Shown here: piece after piece, positions 30,735 through 39,807 of the stretch | Position numbering within the stretch: the first letter of the stretch is position 1 | Layout: each line of letters starts with the position of its first letter | DNA from: a bacterium | Lineage (GTDB): Bacteria > UBP18 > UBA7526 | Assembly: GCA_030615855.1 (NCBI GenBank) | Contig: JAUWYL010000001.1 | Span: 186,001 to 250,000 of the forward strand | Length of the DNA: 64,000 nt | Direction of reading: 5' to 3' | Translations under genes and position numbers: made by a program | Notes under the pieces: model-generated | What the model was told of the DNA's origin: nothing | Database searches by the model: none | What the model saw: only the letters and a program-made list of their open reading frames with translations

Positions 30735-32807
30735 ATGGCCATAAAAGAGAAGAGAATCAGTGAGATAGAAGGGATTATTCTATTTGCTTTGACTATTTTT
30801 ATTCTCCTTAGCCTTATCTCCTATGAGCCAACGGATATCGCTTATTATCAGCAGCCACCTAATATCCCGGCAGTGAACTGGATGGGGAAGGCCGGTGCTT
30901 ATCTGGCCTTTGGACTGAACTTCGTCATGGGTTATGGCGCCTATCTCATTCTTCTGGTGACTCTTGTCTGGGGAATAAGAAGATTTCGGGGGATGAAGTT
31001 CCATAAGAAGGCCTATCGGGTCTTAGGAGTCTTACTCCTCTTAGTCTCAACCTGCACACTACTTTCCTCAAAATACTCTTTAATCTTAGAAAAAAGATTG
31101 GCATTGGGAGGACATCTGGGAATCGTTCTCTCCAATGGACTGAAGCAGATCTTTGGGGCTTCGGGTGCCTATCTCATTGCAGTAACGGTATTAGTCGTCT
31201 CTTTACCTCTGGCGGCAGAGGTCTCTTATCCCAAGTTCTTTTCTCTGTTGGGAAGAGGAATCCTCTCCTTCTTTCGGGGATTAATAAGGATATTTTCCCG
31301 GAAACCGAGACCAGCCAAGCCGATAGCAATTAAGAGGCCAGAGATTAAAGAGGAGAAGGTTGCTCCTACCCCTAAGAGAGTGAAGAAGGTAACCAAGAAG
31401 ATTCCGGAGGAGGAGAAGGCCTATACTATGCCTGATCTCTCTCTTCTCTCTAAGCCAAAGGCAGAGGAGGCGAAAGAGGACCTTAAGGCAAAGGGTGCTC
31501 TCTTGGAAGAGACTCTCTCTGAGTTTGGGATATCGGCCAAGGTTATTGGCGCTCTTCAGGGTCCAGTCATTACCAGGTTTGAGGTCCAGCCGGCAAAAGG
31601 GGTAACTGTCTCTTCTATTACCTCTCGCTCTAATGACATCGCTCTGAAATTGGCTGCCCCCAGTATCCGTATCGAGGCCCCCATTCCGGGAAAGGCCGCC
31701 TTGGGGATTGAGGTTCCCAACAAGAGGCCTTCCTTTGTCTATCTCTCAGAGATTCTGAGTACCAGGGAGTTCTATGAGTCTCCATCAAAACTTACCCTGG
31801 CATTGGGAAAGGACATAGCCGGTAGACCAGTAATCGCTAATCTGGCTACCATGCCCCATTTATTGATTGCCGGAACCACAGGAAGCGGCAAGAGTGTCTG
31901 TATAAACTGCATCATAAATAGCATCCTGTTTCAGGCAGCACCAGATGAGGTGAAGTTCCTCTTAATCGATCCCAAGAGAGTGGAACTGAAGGCCTATAAT
32001 GATAGCCCCTATCTTCTCACCCCGGTAATTACTGACCCCAAGAAGGCAACTTTTGCTCTGAAGTGGGCGGTGGGGACAGTAGAAGAGAGGTTCAAGTTAT
32101 TCTCTGAGGCCGGGGCCCGGGATATCGAAAACTATAATGCCCTCACCAAGGTAGAGAAAATACCCTACATCATCGTGATCATTGACGAGTTAGCCGATCT
32201 GATGCTCGTGGCTCCTGTAGACTGTGAGCATACCATCACCCGACTGGCCCAGATGGCTCGGGCAGTGGGGATTCACATTGTCCTTGCTACCCAGAGACCA
32301 TCTGTTGACGTCATTACTGGTCTCATTAAGGCCAACTTCCCGGTGAGGATCGCCTTCCAGGTTGCGGCAAGGGTTGATTCTAGGATTGTCTTAGATATGA
32401 GTGGGGCAGAGAAGTTACTGGGAAGAGGGGATATGCTCTTCTCCGACCCTTCAAAGGCCAAACCAATACGTATCCAAGGATCGCTCATTACCGACCCTGA
32501 GATTGAGAGGATGGCAGAGTTTACCCGTTCTCAGGCAGAGCCGCTCTATGTGGAGGACATTTTTGAAAGGAGAGCCCCTTCCTTACCCAGCACCCCAGAG
32601 GAGGACGAATTATATCAGGATGCGGTGAGGGTGGTCATCCAGGCAAGAAGGGCCTCAGTCTCCATGCTACAGAGGAGATTAAAAGTAGGCTATGCCCGGG
32701 CAGCAAGACTGGTCGATATGATGGAGGAGGAAGGGATAGTGGGACCTTATAGGGGAAGCAAGGTGAGGGAAGTACTGGCTGATGAAAGCTACCTCAAAAA
32801 AGAGTAA
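30735..32807 (+). CDS. ftsK: DNA translocase FtsK/SpoIIIE
   Basis: FtsK pumps chromosomal DNA through the division septum and activates Xer recombination at dif. The 690-residue protein has four to five membrane helices (about 10-170), a charged linker, and a RecA-like motor with Walker A GTTGSGKS (about 380-387) and Walker B IVIIDELADLM. A C-terminal winged-helix gamma domain (YARAARLVDMMEEEGIVGPYRGSKVREVL) follows. The TAA stop is part of a GTAACCAGTAACC repeat that begins at the gene end. Its partner XerC is at 8.2 kb. Confidence 0.96.
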   Translation: MAIKEKRISEIEGIILFALTIFILLSLISYEPTDIAYYQQPPNIPAVNWMGKAGAYLAFGLNFVMGYGAYLILLVTLVWGIRRFRGMKFHKKAYRVLGVLLLLVSTCTLLSSKYSLILEKRLALGGHLGIVLSNGLKQIFGASGAYLIAVTVLVVSLPLAAEVSYPKFFSLLGRGILSFFRGLIRIFSRKPRPAKPIAIKRPEIKEEKVAPTPKRVKKVTKKIPEEEKAYTMPDLSLLSKPKAEEAKEDLKAKGALLEETLSEFGISAKVIGALQGPVITRFEVQPAKGVTVSSITSRSNDIALKLAAPSIRIEAPIPGKAALGIEVPNKRPSFVYLSEILSTREFYESPSKLTLALGKDIAGRPVIANLATMPHLLIAGTTGSGKSVCINCIINSILFQAAPDEVKFLLIDPKRVELKAYNDSPYLLTPVITDPKKATFALKWAVGTVEERFKLFSEAGARDIENYNALTKVEKIPYIIVIIDELADLMLVAPVDCEHTITRLAQMARAVGIHIVLATQRPSVDVITGLIKANFPVRIAFQVAARVDSRIVLDMSGAEKLLGRGDMLFSDPSKAKPIRIQGSLITDPEIERMAEFTRSQAEPLYVEDIFERRAPSLPSTPEEDELYQDAVRVVIQARRASVSMLQRRLKVGYARAARLVDMMEEEGIVGPYRGSKVREVLADESYLKKE

Positions 32808-33166
32808 CCAGTAACCAGTTAACAGTAAAAAGTAGGAAAGTAGGAAAGTAAAAGAGTATCAGATTACCAGTATATCAGATGGAGAAGGACAGATATCAGA
32901 ATTCTAAAATCCTAAGCACGAAATCTCTCCGAGCCAGAGGCTCTCTGAGCCGGAGGCCGAAATACTAAACAAGCACAAATGTTCAAAATTCAAATGACCA
33001 AAACAAGAAACAAAGAATTGTCAGTTTAGAAATTTGAAATTAGGATTTAGATATTGTTTAGGATTTCGATATTAGAATTTCGAATTTACCAAATCTGATA
33101 TTCTGACCTTCTGAATACTCATTCTGATGTTCTGATAATCTATAGTTTTACTGGGACTGTAAACTA
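32804..33166. repeat. nested repeat C (ATCAG/CTGAT family) interrupted by element D1
   Basis: The left part (32804-32899: CAGTAACCAG, then AGTATCAGATTACCAG, then GATATCAG) and right part (33089-33166: ATCTGATATTCTGACC, ATTCTGATGTTCTGAT, TTTTACTGGGACTGTAAAC) match the corresponding parts of element B at 61498-61703. About 190 bp of a second repeat family (D1) separates them. The 377-bp gap between ftsK and the rodZ-like gene holds nothing else. Confidence 0.8.
32900..33088. mobile_element. repeat element D1 inserted within repeat C
   Basis: It begins AATTCTAAAATCCTAAGCAC and ends TATTAGAATTTCGAATTTACC. The ends are imperfect inverted complements. The same family is found at 40815-41008 (D2). 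Its interior holds the small hairpin GAGCC-AGA-GGCTC. Confidence 0.75.
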
Positions 33167-33184
33167 TTAAAGTGAGGCAGAAAC

Positions 33185-33838
33185 GTGGAGCCCATTGGTC
33201 TTACTCTGCAGCAGACGAGGCAGAAGAAACGATTAAAATTAGAGACGATAAGTAAGAAGACAAAGATAAGTATAAAATATCTCAAAGCCCTGGAAGCAGA
33301 GGACTGGGATGTTTTTCCGGCACCTGCCTATACCCAGGCCTTCCTGCGCAGTTATGCCAACTTCTTAAATCTGGATAGCGATGAATTAGTTCGAGAGTAT
33401 AAGAAATATTTAGAGACAACCACCAAAGTTCCAGTAGCAGAGAGATTAATTCCAAAAAGAATAAGACCTAAAAGACTAACCATTCTTCCCATAGCAATAA
33501 GTATAATAGTTCTCATCGTTTGGGGAGGGTGGTTTCTTTTCTTTCGCCCCCCTTCTCTACCAGTAGTTGAGGTTACCGAGGAGAAGAAAGCCCCTCTTAC
33601 CCTGAAAACAACCGCACTCGAAGAGGTCTGGGTGAGTATTACTGTTGATGGAAGAGAAGAGATTCAAGAACTATTGAAGGCTGGAGATGAAAAGACCTGG
33701 GAAGCGGAGAATAAACTCGAGATAAGAGTGGGGAATGCCGGGGGAATAAAGTTGGAGTTGAATGGAGAACCCCTTGGGTCCCCAGGCGAGAGGGGACAGG
33801 TAGTAACGAAAACCTTTGTGAGAGAAAAAGAAGAATGA
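33185..33838 (+). CDS. RodZ-like cytoskeletal/HTH membrane protein
   Basis: In this 217-residue protein an N-terminal HTH_25 domain (GLTLQQTRQKKRLKLETISKKTKISIKYLKALEAEDWDVFPAPAYTQAFLRSYANFL) is followed by one membrane helix (about 100-120). A C-terminal DUF4115-like segment follows (EVWVSITVDGREEIQELLKAGDEKTWEAENKLEIRVGNAGGIKLELNG). This is the RodZ layout linking MreB to the membrane. The position between ftsK and pgsA is that of ymfM in Bacillus. The start is GTG 33185. Confidence 0.85.
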   Translation: MEPIGLTLQQTRQKKRLKLETISKKTKISIKYLKALEAEDWDVFPAPAYTQAFLRSYANFLNLDSDELVREYKKYLETTTKVPVAERLIPKRIRPKRLTILPIAISIIVLIVWGGWFLFFRPPSLPVVEVTEEKKAPLTLKTTALEEVWVSITVDGREEIQELLKAGDEKTWEAENKLEIRVGNAGGIKLELNGEPLGSPGERGQVVTKTFVREKEE

Positions 33839-34740
33839 CCATTACTGAAGCAATTAAAGAAGGATTCAAGACCACCTATCGCAACTGGCCCCTGATCCTG
33901 ATTCAGTTTGTAATTCAGATAATTCTGGGACTTTTATTCATCGTTCCTGTTTTGTTCATTCTCTTTTCCTTGGGATTCTATGCTGGGCTAACCAAGGGAG
34001 AGTTTAGTCTGGAGTTATTTCAGCAGGGTCTCCGCGCCCATCCTTTGTTAATCGTAATCTGTGGCCTCTTCTTCCTTCTCATCTGGATAGGGGCCATACT
34101 ATTGGGCATCTTCTTAAAGGGTGGGATAAAGGGGATATTTAGAGATGCTTTGATAAAGAAAGAGAAGTTTACTTTGAGAAGATTCTTTCGTTATGGAGGT
34201 TATTTCTTCAAACGCCTATTTCTCCTCTGGCTTCTCTTCTTCCTGGCTTTCCATATTCTCTTTCTAACCCTGGGTGGAATATTCGGCCTTCCCGTCTATC
34301 TTCTCATTCAGAAGTGTCAAGAGGCAGGGATGGTCTTTGGGGTTCTTCTGGGAATCTTGGGCTTTTTTTTACTCCTCCTTGCAAGCCTTACCCTGGGTCT
34401 TGTCTTTTCCTACTCTGGAATAGTAATCGTTGTTGAGGATTCCATTCTAAAGAGAGCAGTCAAGAAGGCTTTTTCTTTTATCAGGAGAAATCTCGGTCCG
34501 GTTCTAGGCCTCTTCTTCCTTTTCATCCTGATCGGCATAGGCGTCATAGGTGTCTTTATCTCGTTTGACCTTCTTTTGAAGATTCCGGCCTCCATTCCAG
34601 GAATAGGAGCAGGGATGCTCATTTTTCTCTTACCCCTTCGCTTCCTTTTAAATTTTGTTCAGAGTGGGGCTCAGATCTATCTCACTCTTTTCACTATTGC
34701 TTCTACTATGGCCCTCTATCTGAGTTTAAGTAAAAAGTAA
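33835..34740 (+). CDS. polytopic membrane protein of unknown function
   Basis: This 301-residue protein has about six hydrophobic segments and short basic loops, and resembles glycerophosphodiesterase-type membrane-domain or DUF7544-like proteins. The pattern LGLVFSYSGIVIVVEDSILKRAVKKAFSFIRRNLGPVLGLFFLF is typical of those. No catalytic motif is visible. It overlaps the rodZ-like gene by 4 bases, so the two are co-expressed. The stop lies at the start of a GTAAAAAGTAAAAAG repeat. Confidence 0.6.
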   Translation: MTITEAIKEGFKTTYRNWPLILIQFVIQIILGLLFIVPVLFILFSLGFYAGLTKGEFSLELFQQGLRAHPLLIVICGLFFLLIWIGAILLGIFLKGGIKGIFRDALIKKEKFTLRRFFRYGGYFFKRLFLLWLLFFLAFHILFLTLGGIFGLPVYLLIQKCQEAGMVFGVLLGILGFFLLLLASLTLGLVFSYSGIVIVVEDSILKRAVKKAFSFIRRNLGPVLGLFFLFILIGIGVIGVFISFDLLLKIPASIPGIGAGMLIFLLPLRFLLNFVQSGAQIYLTLFTIASTMALYLSLSKK

Positions 34741-34797
34741 AAAGTAAGAAATAAAAAGTTTTCATTTTGCATTTTACATTTTTAATTGGAGATAATC

Positions 34798-35379
34798 ATG
34801 AACTTGGCCAATAGGCTCACTATCATCCGAATCATCATTGCTCCCCTCTTTATCATTCTACTCTTAGCGGATGGGGCCTGGACAAAGTATTCTACCCTAT
34901 TACTCTTTATTCTCGCCTCTCTAACTGACCTCTACGATGGAAGGATCGCCCGGGCGAGGGGAGTGGTAACCAGCTTTGGAAAGTTTATGGACCCCTTAGC
35001 AGATAAGATAATCGTTTTAGGAGCCCTCATCTGCTTCGTTGCCCTGAGAGAGGTCTGGGCTCTGTTGGTAATCATTATCCTGGCCAGAGAGTTCATGATC
35101 ACTGGGTTGAGGTTTCAGGCTGCCTCCCAAGGGATAGTGATACCAGCGGGAAGGTGGGGGAAGCATAAAACCGCCACCCAGATGATCGCAGTAAGTGTCA
35201 CCTTAGTAGTCATCGCCACAAAGTCGACCTTTGCCTCCTTCTCTATCAATGCTCCTTCTTTCCTCTTACAGATATTGAGATATACTCCAAATACCTTAGT
35301 AGGCTTGGCAGTTATTATGACTATTGTCTCTGGCGTCCTCTATGTTGAAAAGCATAGAGAGGTTTTGAAAGGAAGATAG
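34798..35379 (+). CDS. pgsA: CDP-diacylglycerol-glycerol-3-phosphate 3-phosphatidyltransferase
   Basis: PgsA makes phosphatidylglycerophosphate from CDP-DAG. The CDP-alcohol phosphatidyltransferase motif DG-x2-AR-x8-G-x3-D-x3-D is present as DGRIARARGVVTSFGKFMDPLADK. About five membrane helices span the 193 residues, and NLANRLTIIRIIIAPLF is the usual N-terminus. ATG 34798 follows GGAG. An in-frame TTG at 34786 overlaps that site. pgpA follows after three bases, so two successive steps of PG synthesis are coupled. Confidence 0.93.
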   Translation: MNLANRLTIIRIIIAPLFIILLLADGAWTKYSTLLLFILASLTDLYDGRIARARGVVTSFGKFMDPLADKIIVLGALICFVALREVWALLVIIILAREFMITGLRFQAASQGIVIPAGRWGKHKTATQMIAVSVTLVVIATKSTFASFSINAPSFLLQILRYTPNTLVGLAVIMTIVSGVLYVEKHREVLKGR

Positions 35380-35382
35380 TAA

Positions 35383-35838
35383 ATGAAGTGGCTGATTAAG
35401 TTTCTGGCAACGGGATTCTATACTGGTTATACCCCCATTGCTCCAGGAACCGCAGGAAGCCTCATTGGGGTTATCATCTATCTCGGGATGTATAGGCTTT
35501 CTTGGCCTCTTTATCTTTTAATTCTTATCGTTCTTTCTCTTTTTGGAATATGTATTTCAAATAAAGCGACCATCTACTTCTTCAAAGAGAAGGATAGCAA
35601 GAGGATTGTCATTGATGAGATCATTGGCTTCCTGATCGCCATGTTCTTAATTCCCTTCAAGCTTAAATTCATCCTTGTGGCTTTCATTGTCTTTCGGGTG
35701 ATTGATATCTTGAAGCCCTTCCCCTTAAGAAGGTTGGAGAAGCTACCTGGTGGTTGGGGAGTGATGTGTGATGACCTCTTAGCCGGGGTCTATGCTAATC
35801 TAATCGTGCAAGCAATTAGATTAGCGAGTTTACAGTAA
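35383..35838 (+). CDS. pgpA: phosphatidylglycerophosphatase A
   Basis: PgpA dephosphorylates phosphatidylglycerophosphate. The family pattern GFYTGYTPIAPGTAGSLIG, RIVIDEIIGFLIAMF, FRVIDILKPFPLRRLEKLPGGWGVMCDDLLAGVYAN contains the conserved acidic residues. The 151-residue length is typical. The final residues SLQ and the TAA stop fall within the GTTTACAGTAACC start of repeat element A. Confidence 0.93.
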   Translation: MKWLIKFLATGFYTGYTPIAPGTAGSLIGVIIYLGMYRLSWPLYLLILIVLSLFGICISNKATIYFFKEKDSKRIVIDEIIGFLIAMFLIPFKLKFILVAFIVFRVIDILKPFPLRRLEKLPGGWGVMCDDLLAGVYANLIVQAIRLASLQ

Positions 35839-36023
35839 CCAGCGAACAGTAACCAGAAAAACCACAGAATATCAGTATATCAGAACATCAGAATGAGAAT
35901 TCAGAATACCAGATTTAATTTTATAATCTGACTTTCTGATAACTGACCTTCTCTATCTGGTAATCTGGTTATCTGATGCTCTTTTATTTTTTGCTGTTAA
36001 CTGTAAACTGGTTACTGGTTACT
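35828..36023. mobile_element. repeat element A (~195 bp, inverted copy of B)
   Basis: It consists of CAGTAACCAG ends around ATATCAGTATATCAGAACATCAGAAT, an AT-rich centre, and CTGACTTTCTGATAACTGACC...ATCTGGTTATCTGATGCTCTTTTA. The reverse complement of 61498-61703 follows this sequence almost base for base, including the CAGCGAACAGTAACC end. It fills the pgpA-cinA gap. Confidence 0.88.
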
Positions 36024-36054
36024 TCAGGATACACTGGTTACTTTGAGGTAGATA

Positions 36055-37293
36055 ATGAATGCTGAGATAATCTCTATTGGATCTGAGCATCTCCTAGGCG
36101 AGATACTAAATACCGATGCCCCTTATCTCTGCCAAAGATTGACTGCCTTAGGGATTGAGGTTGAGAGAGAGATTACCGTTGGGGATGATGAGAAAAGCAT
36201 TACTTCTTCCTTAGAAGAGGCTCTGAGACGGGTCAGGATAGTGATTACCATTGGAGGCTTGGGCCCTACTCCGGATGATTTGACGAAGAAGGTAATCGCC
36301 AAAGGGGCAGAAGAACAACTAGTTCTGAATGAGGAGATCCTCTCTGAGATTGAGGGGAAGTTTAAAGAGGAGGGGAAGCCCATGCCTTCAGATAATATAA
36401 AGCAAGCCTTCCTTCCCAGGGATTCTCATCCCCTGAAAAACAGAATAGGTATTGCTCCAGGCTTCATTTTAGAGACCAGGAACAGGATAATTGTTGCTCT
36501 CCCCGGTCCATACAATGAGTTGGTTTCCATGTTTGAAGAAAAGGTTATCCCTTATCTTGAGGAAAGGCTCAAAGTAAGAGAAGTCATCAAATCTTTGATT
36601 CTGCGTACTACAGGCCTTCCAGAATCAAAGGTGGCTGAGAAACTGAAGGACATCCTGAAGAAGAGTAAGAACCCTCAAATCTCCCTTTTGGCCCATGAGA
36701 ATATTGTTGATATTAGATTGACAGCAAAGGCCGGGGATGAAAAGACAGGGGAGAAGCTGAATGAAGGGATGGGGAAGAAGATTAGCAAACGACTAGGGAA
36801 CTACATCTTTGGAACAGGGAAGCAGACCCTGGAAGAGGTCATTGGATATCTCTTATATATGCGCAAGAAGACCATCGCCGTTGCTGAGTCCTGCACCGGA
36901 GGGCTCATCTCTCATAGATTGACCAATGTTTCCGGTTCCTCCGATTATTTTCTAGGAAGCGTAGTAGCCTATAGCAATAGAATGAAAAGAGATCGGTTGG
37001 GGGTAAAGAAGACCACTCTTGAGAAGTATGGAACAGTGAGTGAGAAGGTGGCAGGAGAGATGGCGAAAGGAATAAAGAAAGTTGTCAGGTCAGACTTTGG
37101 ATTGGGGATTACCGGCATCGCTGGTCCTACCGGTGCCACAGAAGAAAAACCCATTGGTCTAGTCTATATTGCTCTGGCCTATAAGAATAAGGTAGAGATA
37201 AGAGAGTTCAAGTTCCGGGGAGAAAGAGGGGTAATCAAGGCCAAGGCGGCTAATGCTGCCTTAGATATGGTGAGAAGGCATTTACTGAAGTAA
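36055..37293 (+). CDS. cinA: CinA-like competence/damage-inducible protein (NMN amidohydrolase)
   Basis: The 412-residue protein joins an N-terminal MoCF-like/COG1058 domain (AEIISIGSEHLLGEILNTDAPYL, IVITIGGLGPTPDDLTKK) to a C-terminal CinA domain (VAVAESCTGGLISHRLTNVSGSSDYF-type, GITGIAGPTGATEEKPIGLVYIAL). The C-terminal domain deamidates NMN in pyridine recycling, and the N-terminal domain hydrolyses ADP-ribose-like substrates. The gene is upstream of recA, as in many bacteria. Its stop TAA lies at the start of a TAACCAGTTAAC repeat. Confidence 0.93.
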   Translation: MNAEIISIGSEHLLGEILNTDAPYLCQRLTALGIEVEREITVGDDEKSITSSLEEALRRVRIVITIGGLGPTPDDLTKKVIAKGAEEQLVLNEEILSEIEGKFKEEGKPMPSDNIKQAFLPRDSHPLKNRIGIAPGFILETRNRIIVALPGPYNELVSMFEEKVIPYLEERLKVREVIKSLILRTTGLPESKVAEKLKDILKKSKNPQISLLAHENIVDIRLTAKAGDEKTGEKLNEGMGKKISKRLGNYIFGTGKQTLEEVIGYLLYMRKKTIAVAESCTGGLISHRLTNVSGSSDYFLGSVVAYSNRMKRDRLGVKKTTLEKYGTVSEKVAGEMAKGIKKVVRSDFGLGITGIAGPTGATEEKPIGLVYIALAYKNKVEIREFKFRGERGVIKAKAANAALDMVRRHLLK

Positions 37294-37390
37294 CCAGTTA
37301 ACATCGGTTAATAGTGGTTAACAACAGTTAATAACAGTTGTTTTTTAAGGGGGTAACCGATATTAACAGTTTTTAACCGATATTAACTAT
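37294..37390. repeat. GTTAATA/TATTAAC inverted repeats after cinA
   Basis: ACATCGGTTAATAGTGGTTAAC and CAGTTAATAACAG pair with TAACCGATATTAACAG and TTTTTAACCGATATTAAC, forming a long imperfect hairpin in the cinA-thpR gap. Confidence 0.65.
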
Positions 37391-37423
37391 ATACTTATTA
37401 CTTCTAATAAACGGAGTAAAGGA

Positions 37424-37987
37424 GTGGAGAAGATCAGGACATTCATTGCTATAAAACTAACCCCAGAGATATCGTCGAATATTAGTAAGCTCCAAGAAGA
37501 ATTAAAGAAAACCAGTGCCCAGGTTAAATGGGTGAAGCCAGAGAATATCCATCTCACCCTGAAGTTCTTAGGCCATGTTACTCCAGAAGAATTAGAGAAG
37601 GTTAAACTTATTACAAAGGAGACCCTGGAACCTTTTGCCCCCTTTGAAGTAAGCATCTCTGGCTTGGGCGCCTTCCCTAAGATAAAGTATCCCAGGGTAA
37701 TCTGGGTGGGAGTAGATCAGGGAAAGGAAGAATTGAAGCGAATGGTTTCTAATCTGGAAGAGAGATTAGCGAGAATTGGTTTTGCCAAAGAGAAGAGACC
37801 CTTCAGCCCCCACCTCACACTGGGAAGGGTGAAGTCTTCCAAAGGAAGAGAGAGATTAATAGAGGCCTTGAGTTTAGTAAAAGCCTCTAATCTGGGAAAT
37901 ATGAGAGTAACTAAGATATCCATTATGAAGAGCGAATTGAGACCTGAAGGTCCGATCTATACTATATTAGAAGAAACAGTCTTATAA
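37424..37987 (+). CDS. thpR: RNA 2',3'-cyclic phosphodiesterase (2'-5' RNA ligase family)
   Basis: The 187-residue 2H phosphoesterase carries both HxTx motifs, IHLTLKFLG and PHLTLGRV, spaced as in ThpR. The start RTFIAIKLTPEIS is typical. It hydrolyses 2',3'-cyclic phosphate ends on RNA, and its physiological role is unclear. GTG 37424 follows GGAGTAAAGGA. The gene lies between cinA and recA, a common neighbourhood. Confidence 0.92.
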   Translation: MEKIRTFIAIKLTPEISSNISKLQEELKKTSAQVKWVKPENIHLTLKFLGHVTPEELEKVKLITKETLEPFAPFEVSISGLGAFPKIKYPRVIWVGVDQGKEELKRMVSNLEERLARIGFAKEKRPFSPHLTLGRVKSSKGRERLIEALSLVKASNLGNMRVTKISIMKSELRPEGPIYTILEETVL

Positions 37988-37992
37988 AAGCT

Positions 37993-39795
37993 ATGAAAAA
38001 ATCTATACCGTTCCTAATAATCTCAGTCTTTCTTATCATGGGTGCTACTTCCTCCTTTGCGGCCAAGAAGAGAGTGGCGGTTATGTGCTTTACCAATTTG
38101 ACTAAAGAGAAGGAGATGGATTGGCTCTCCTCTGGTATTGCCGAGGCCCTAACCCATAAGCTCAAGGAGTTCGGTGAATTAGAGGTAGTGGAGCAGAGTG
38201 AGATAAGAAAGGTTTTGGAGCGCTTAAAGATACGCATGGAGATTGGATTATACGAGAGGGTTGCCCGGATATTGGATGTCGATCTTTTGGTGGTGGGGGC
38301 TTTTCAGATATCTGAGGGAGAGATCAGGATAACAGCGCGCATGGTAGAAGTGGAGACGGGGAAGATCCTGAAATCTACCATGGTCACGGGGAGCCTGGGC
38401 GATATATTCAAGTTGCAGGATCAACTGACTTTTGCTACTGCAGATACCCTGGAGATCAGAGTAAAGACTAAAGTGAAGAAGCGCATTATGAGAAAGCCGA
38501 CAGATAAGTTGAGTGCTTATAAGTGGTTCAGTAAGGCCTGCGATTATGATAACCACGTGGCTACTTATGACCAGGCCCTCTTCTCTTATCAGAAGGCCTT
38601 GGAGATAGACCCCCGCTATGCTGATGCCTATAATAACTTAGGAGTCCTTTATTATAAGAAGGGCAGATATGGAGAGGCGATAGAAGAGCTTAAGAAGGCA
38701 ATAGAAATTACTCCTGATTATCCGGGGGCTCGGTTTATGGAAAAGAGCATAAGTGAATTAGAGAGGGAGGTAGAGAAAAGACCAGATGATATCCGTGCCC
38801 ATTGGGAGCTCGCCTTCCGCTACCAGAAGAGGGGCTACCCTGGCTTAGCTACTTTAGAATTCAGGGAAGTAATAAGAATAAATCCCAGAATTGCAGAGGC
38901 CCATTATCAACTGGGGCGCTATTATCTAAGCATTGGTCAAGAAGAAAAGACCATTATAGAATATGAAGAAGCCTTAGCCCTCAAGAGTAAAAAGGAAAAG
39001 AAGATAAGGGATACCCTCTACACGCTCTGCCGCAATAGAGGGATAATCTATTATCAACAGGAGGAGTATCAAAAAGCGCTTGAACTACTTAAAAAAGCGC
39101 TGGAGATTAAAGAAGAGAAAGAGATCGCAGAATTAGTCGTTAAAGCCCAAAGAGAGTTGAAACGCTATAAGAGAAGACCACCCGATGCTTCCTCTTATCT
39201 TAAATATGGAATTACCTATTACAAATATGGTCAATACCCTTTCGCTATAAAGGAACTAACGAAAGCAATAGATCTGGATCCAAAATTGGTAGATGCTCAC
39301 ACCTGTTTGGGGCTGGCTTATATGGAAGTGAGAGAGGACCAGAAAGCAATGTATGAATTCAAGGAGGCAATAAGATTAGATCCTAATTCCAGCCAGGCCC
39401 ATCTGGGACTTGGGAACTGGTATCGCCTTTATGGCCTCTATGATGAGGCAATGATTGAGCTCAAGAAAGCAACAAAGTTAGATCCTCTGTGTGAGGATGC
39501 CTACTATATCATGGCCTTAGCCTATAAAGAGAAAGGGATTCAGGAACAGATGGTGAAGACCCTGGCAAGGCAGTACCTTGAAGAAGGAGAGAGTTATCAC
39601 CGCCAAGGCCTGGCAAGCACTGCTTACCTTAAAGCAGAGAGGGCGCTCAGCTTGGCGGATAAGGATAGCCAGATTGCCTCTCGGGCAAGAAGCATTATGG
39701 ACAGGACAAAAGGAGTCAGGGCAAGAGAAATAGCCGAGGAGAAGAGGAAAAGGGAGAGATACTTAGAAGCATTAGCAGAAAGAAGAATGAGATAA
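37993..39795 (+). CDS. exported TPR protein with CsgG/TolB-like N-terminal domain
   Basis: A signal peptide (about 1-23) precedes an alpha/beta domain (KRVAVMCFTNLTKEKEMDWLSSGIAEALTHKL...LLVVGAFQISEGEIRITARMVEVETGKIL). This domain resembles CsgG/FlgO-type periplasmic domains. At least eight TPR-like repeats follow in two blocks (about 185-400 and 400-540, for example AYNNLGVLYYKKGRYGEAIEELKKAIEI), with a charged C-terminal helix. The 600-residue protein is probably periplasmic or outer-membrane associated and may scaffold envelope complexes. Confidence 0.75.
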   Translation: MKKSIPFLIISVFLIMGATSSFAAKKRVAVMCFTNLTKEKEMDWLSSGIAEALTHKLKEFGELEVVEQSEIRKVLERLKIRMEIGLYERVARILDVDLLVVGAFQISEGEIRITARMVEVETGKILKSTMVTGSLGDIFKLQDQLTFATADTLEIRVKTKVKKRIMRKPTDKLSAYKWFSKACDYDNHVATYDQALFSYQKALEIDPRYADAYNNLGVLYYKKGRYGEAIEELKKAIEITPDYPGARFMEKSISELEREVEKRPDDIRAHWELAFRYQKRGYPGLATLEFREVIRINPRIAEAHYQLGRYYLSIGQEEKTIIEYEEALALKSKKEKKIRDTLYTLCRNRGIIYYQQEEYQKALELLKKALEIKEEKEIAELVVKAQRELKRYKRRPPDASSYLKYGITYYKYGQYPFAIKELTKAIDLDPKLVDAHTCLGLAYMEVREDQKAMYEFKEAIRLDPNSSQAHLGLGNWYRLYGLYDEAMIELKKATKLDPLCEDAYYIMALAYKEKGIQEQMVKTLARQYLEEGESYHRQGLASTAYLKAERALSLADKDSQIASRARSIMDRTKGVRAREIAEEKRKRERYLEALAERRMR

Positions 39796-39807
39796 GGAGG
39801 AAATGAG

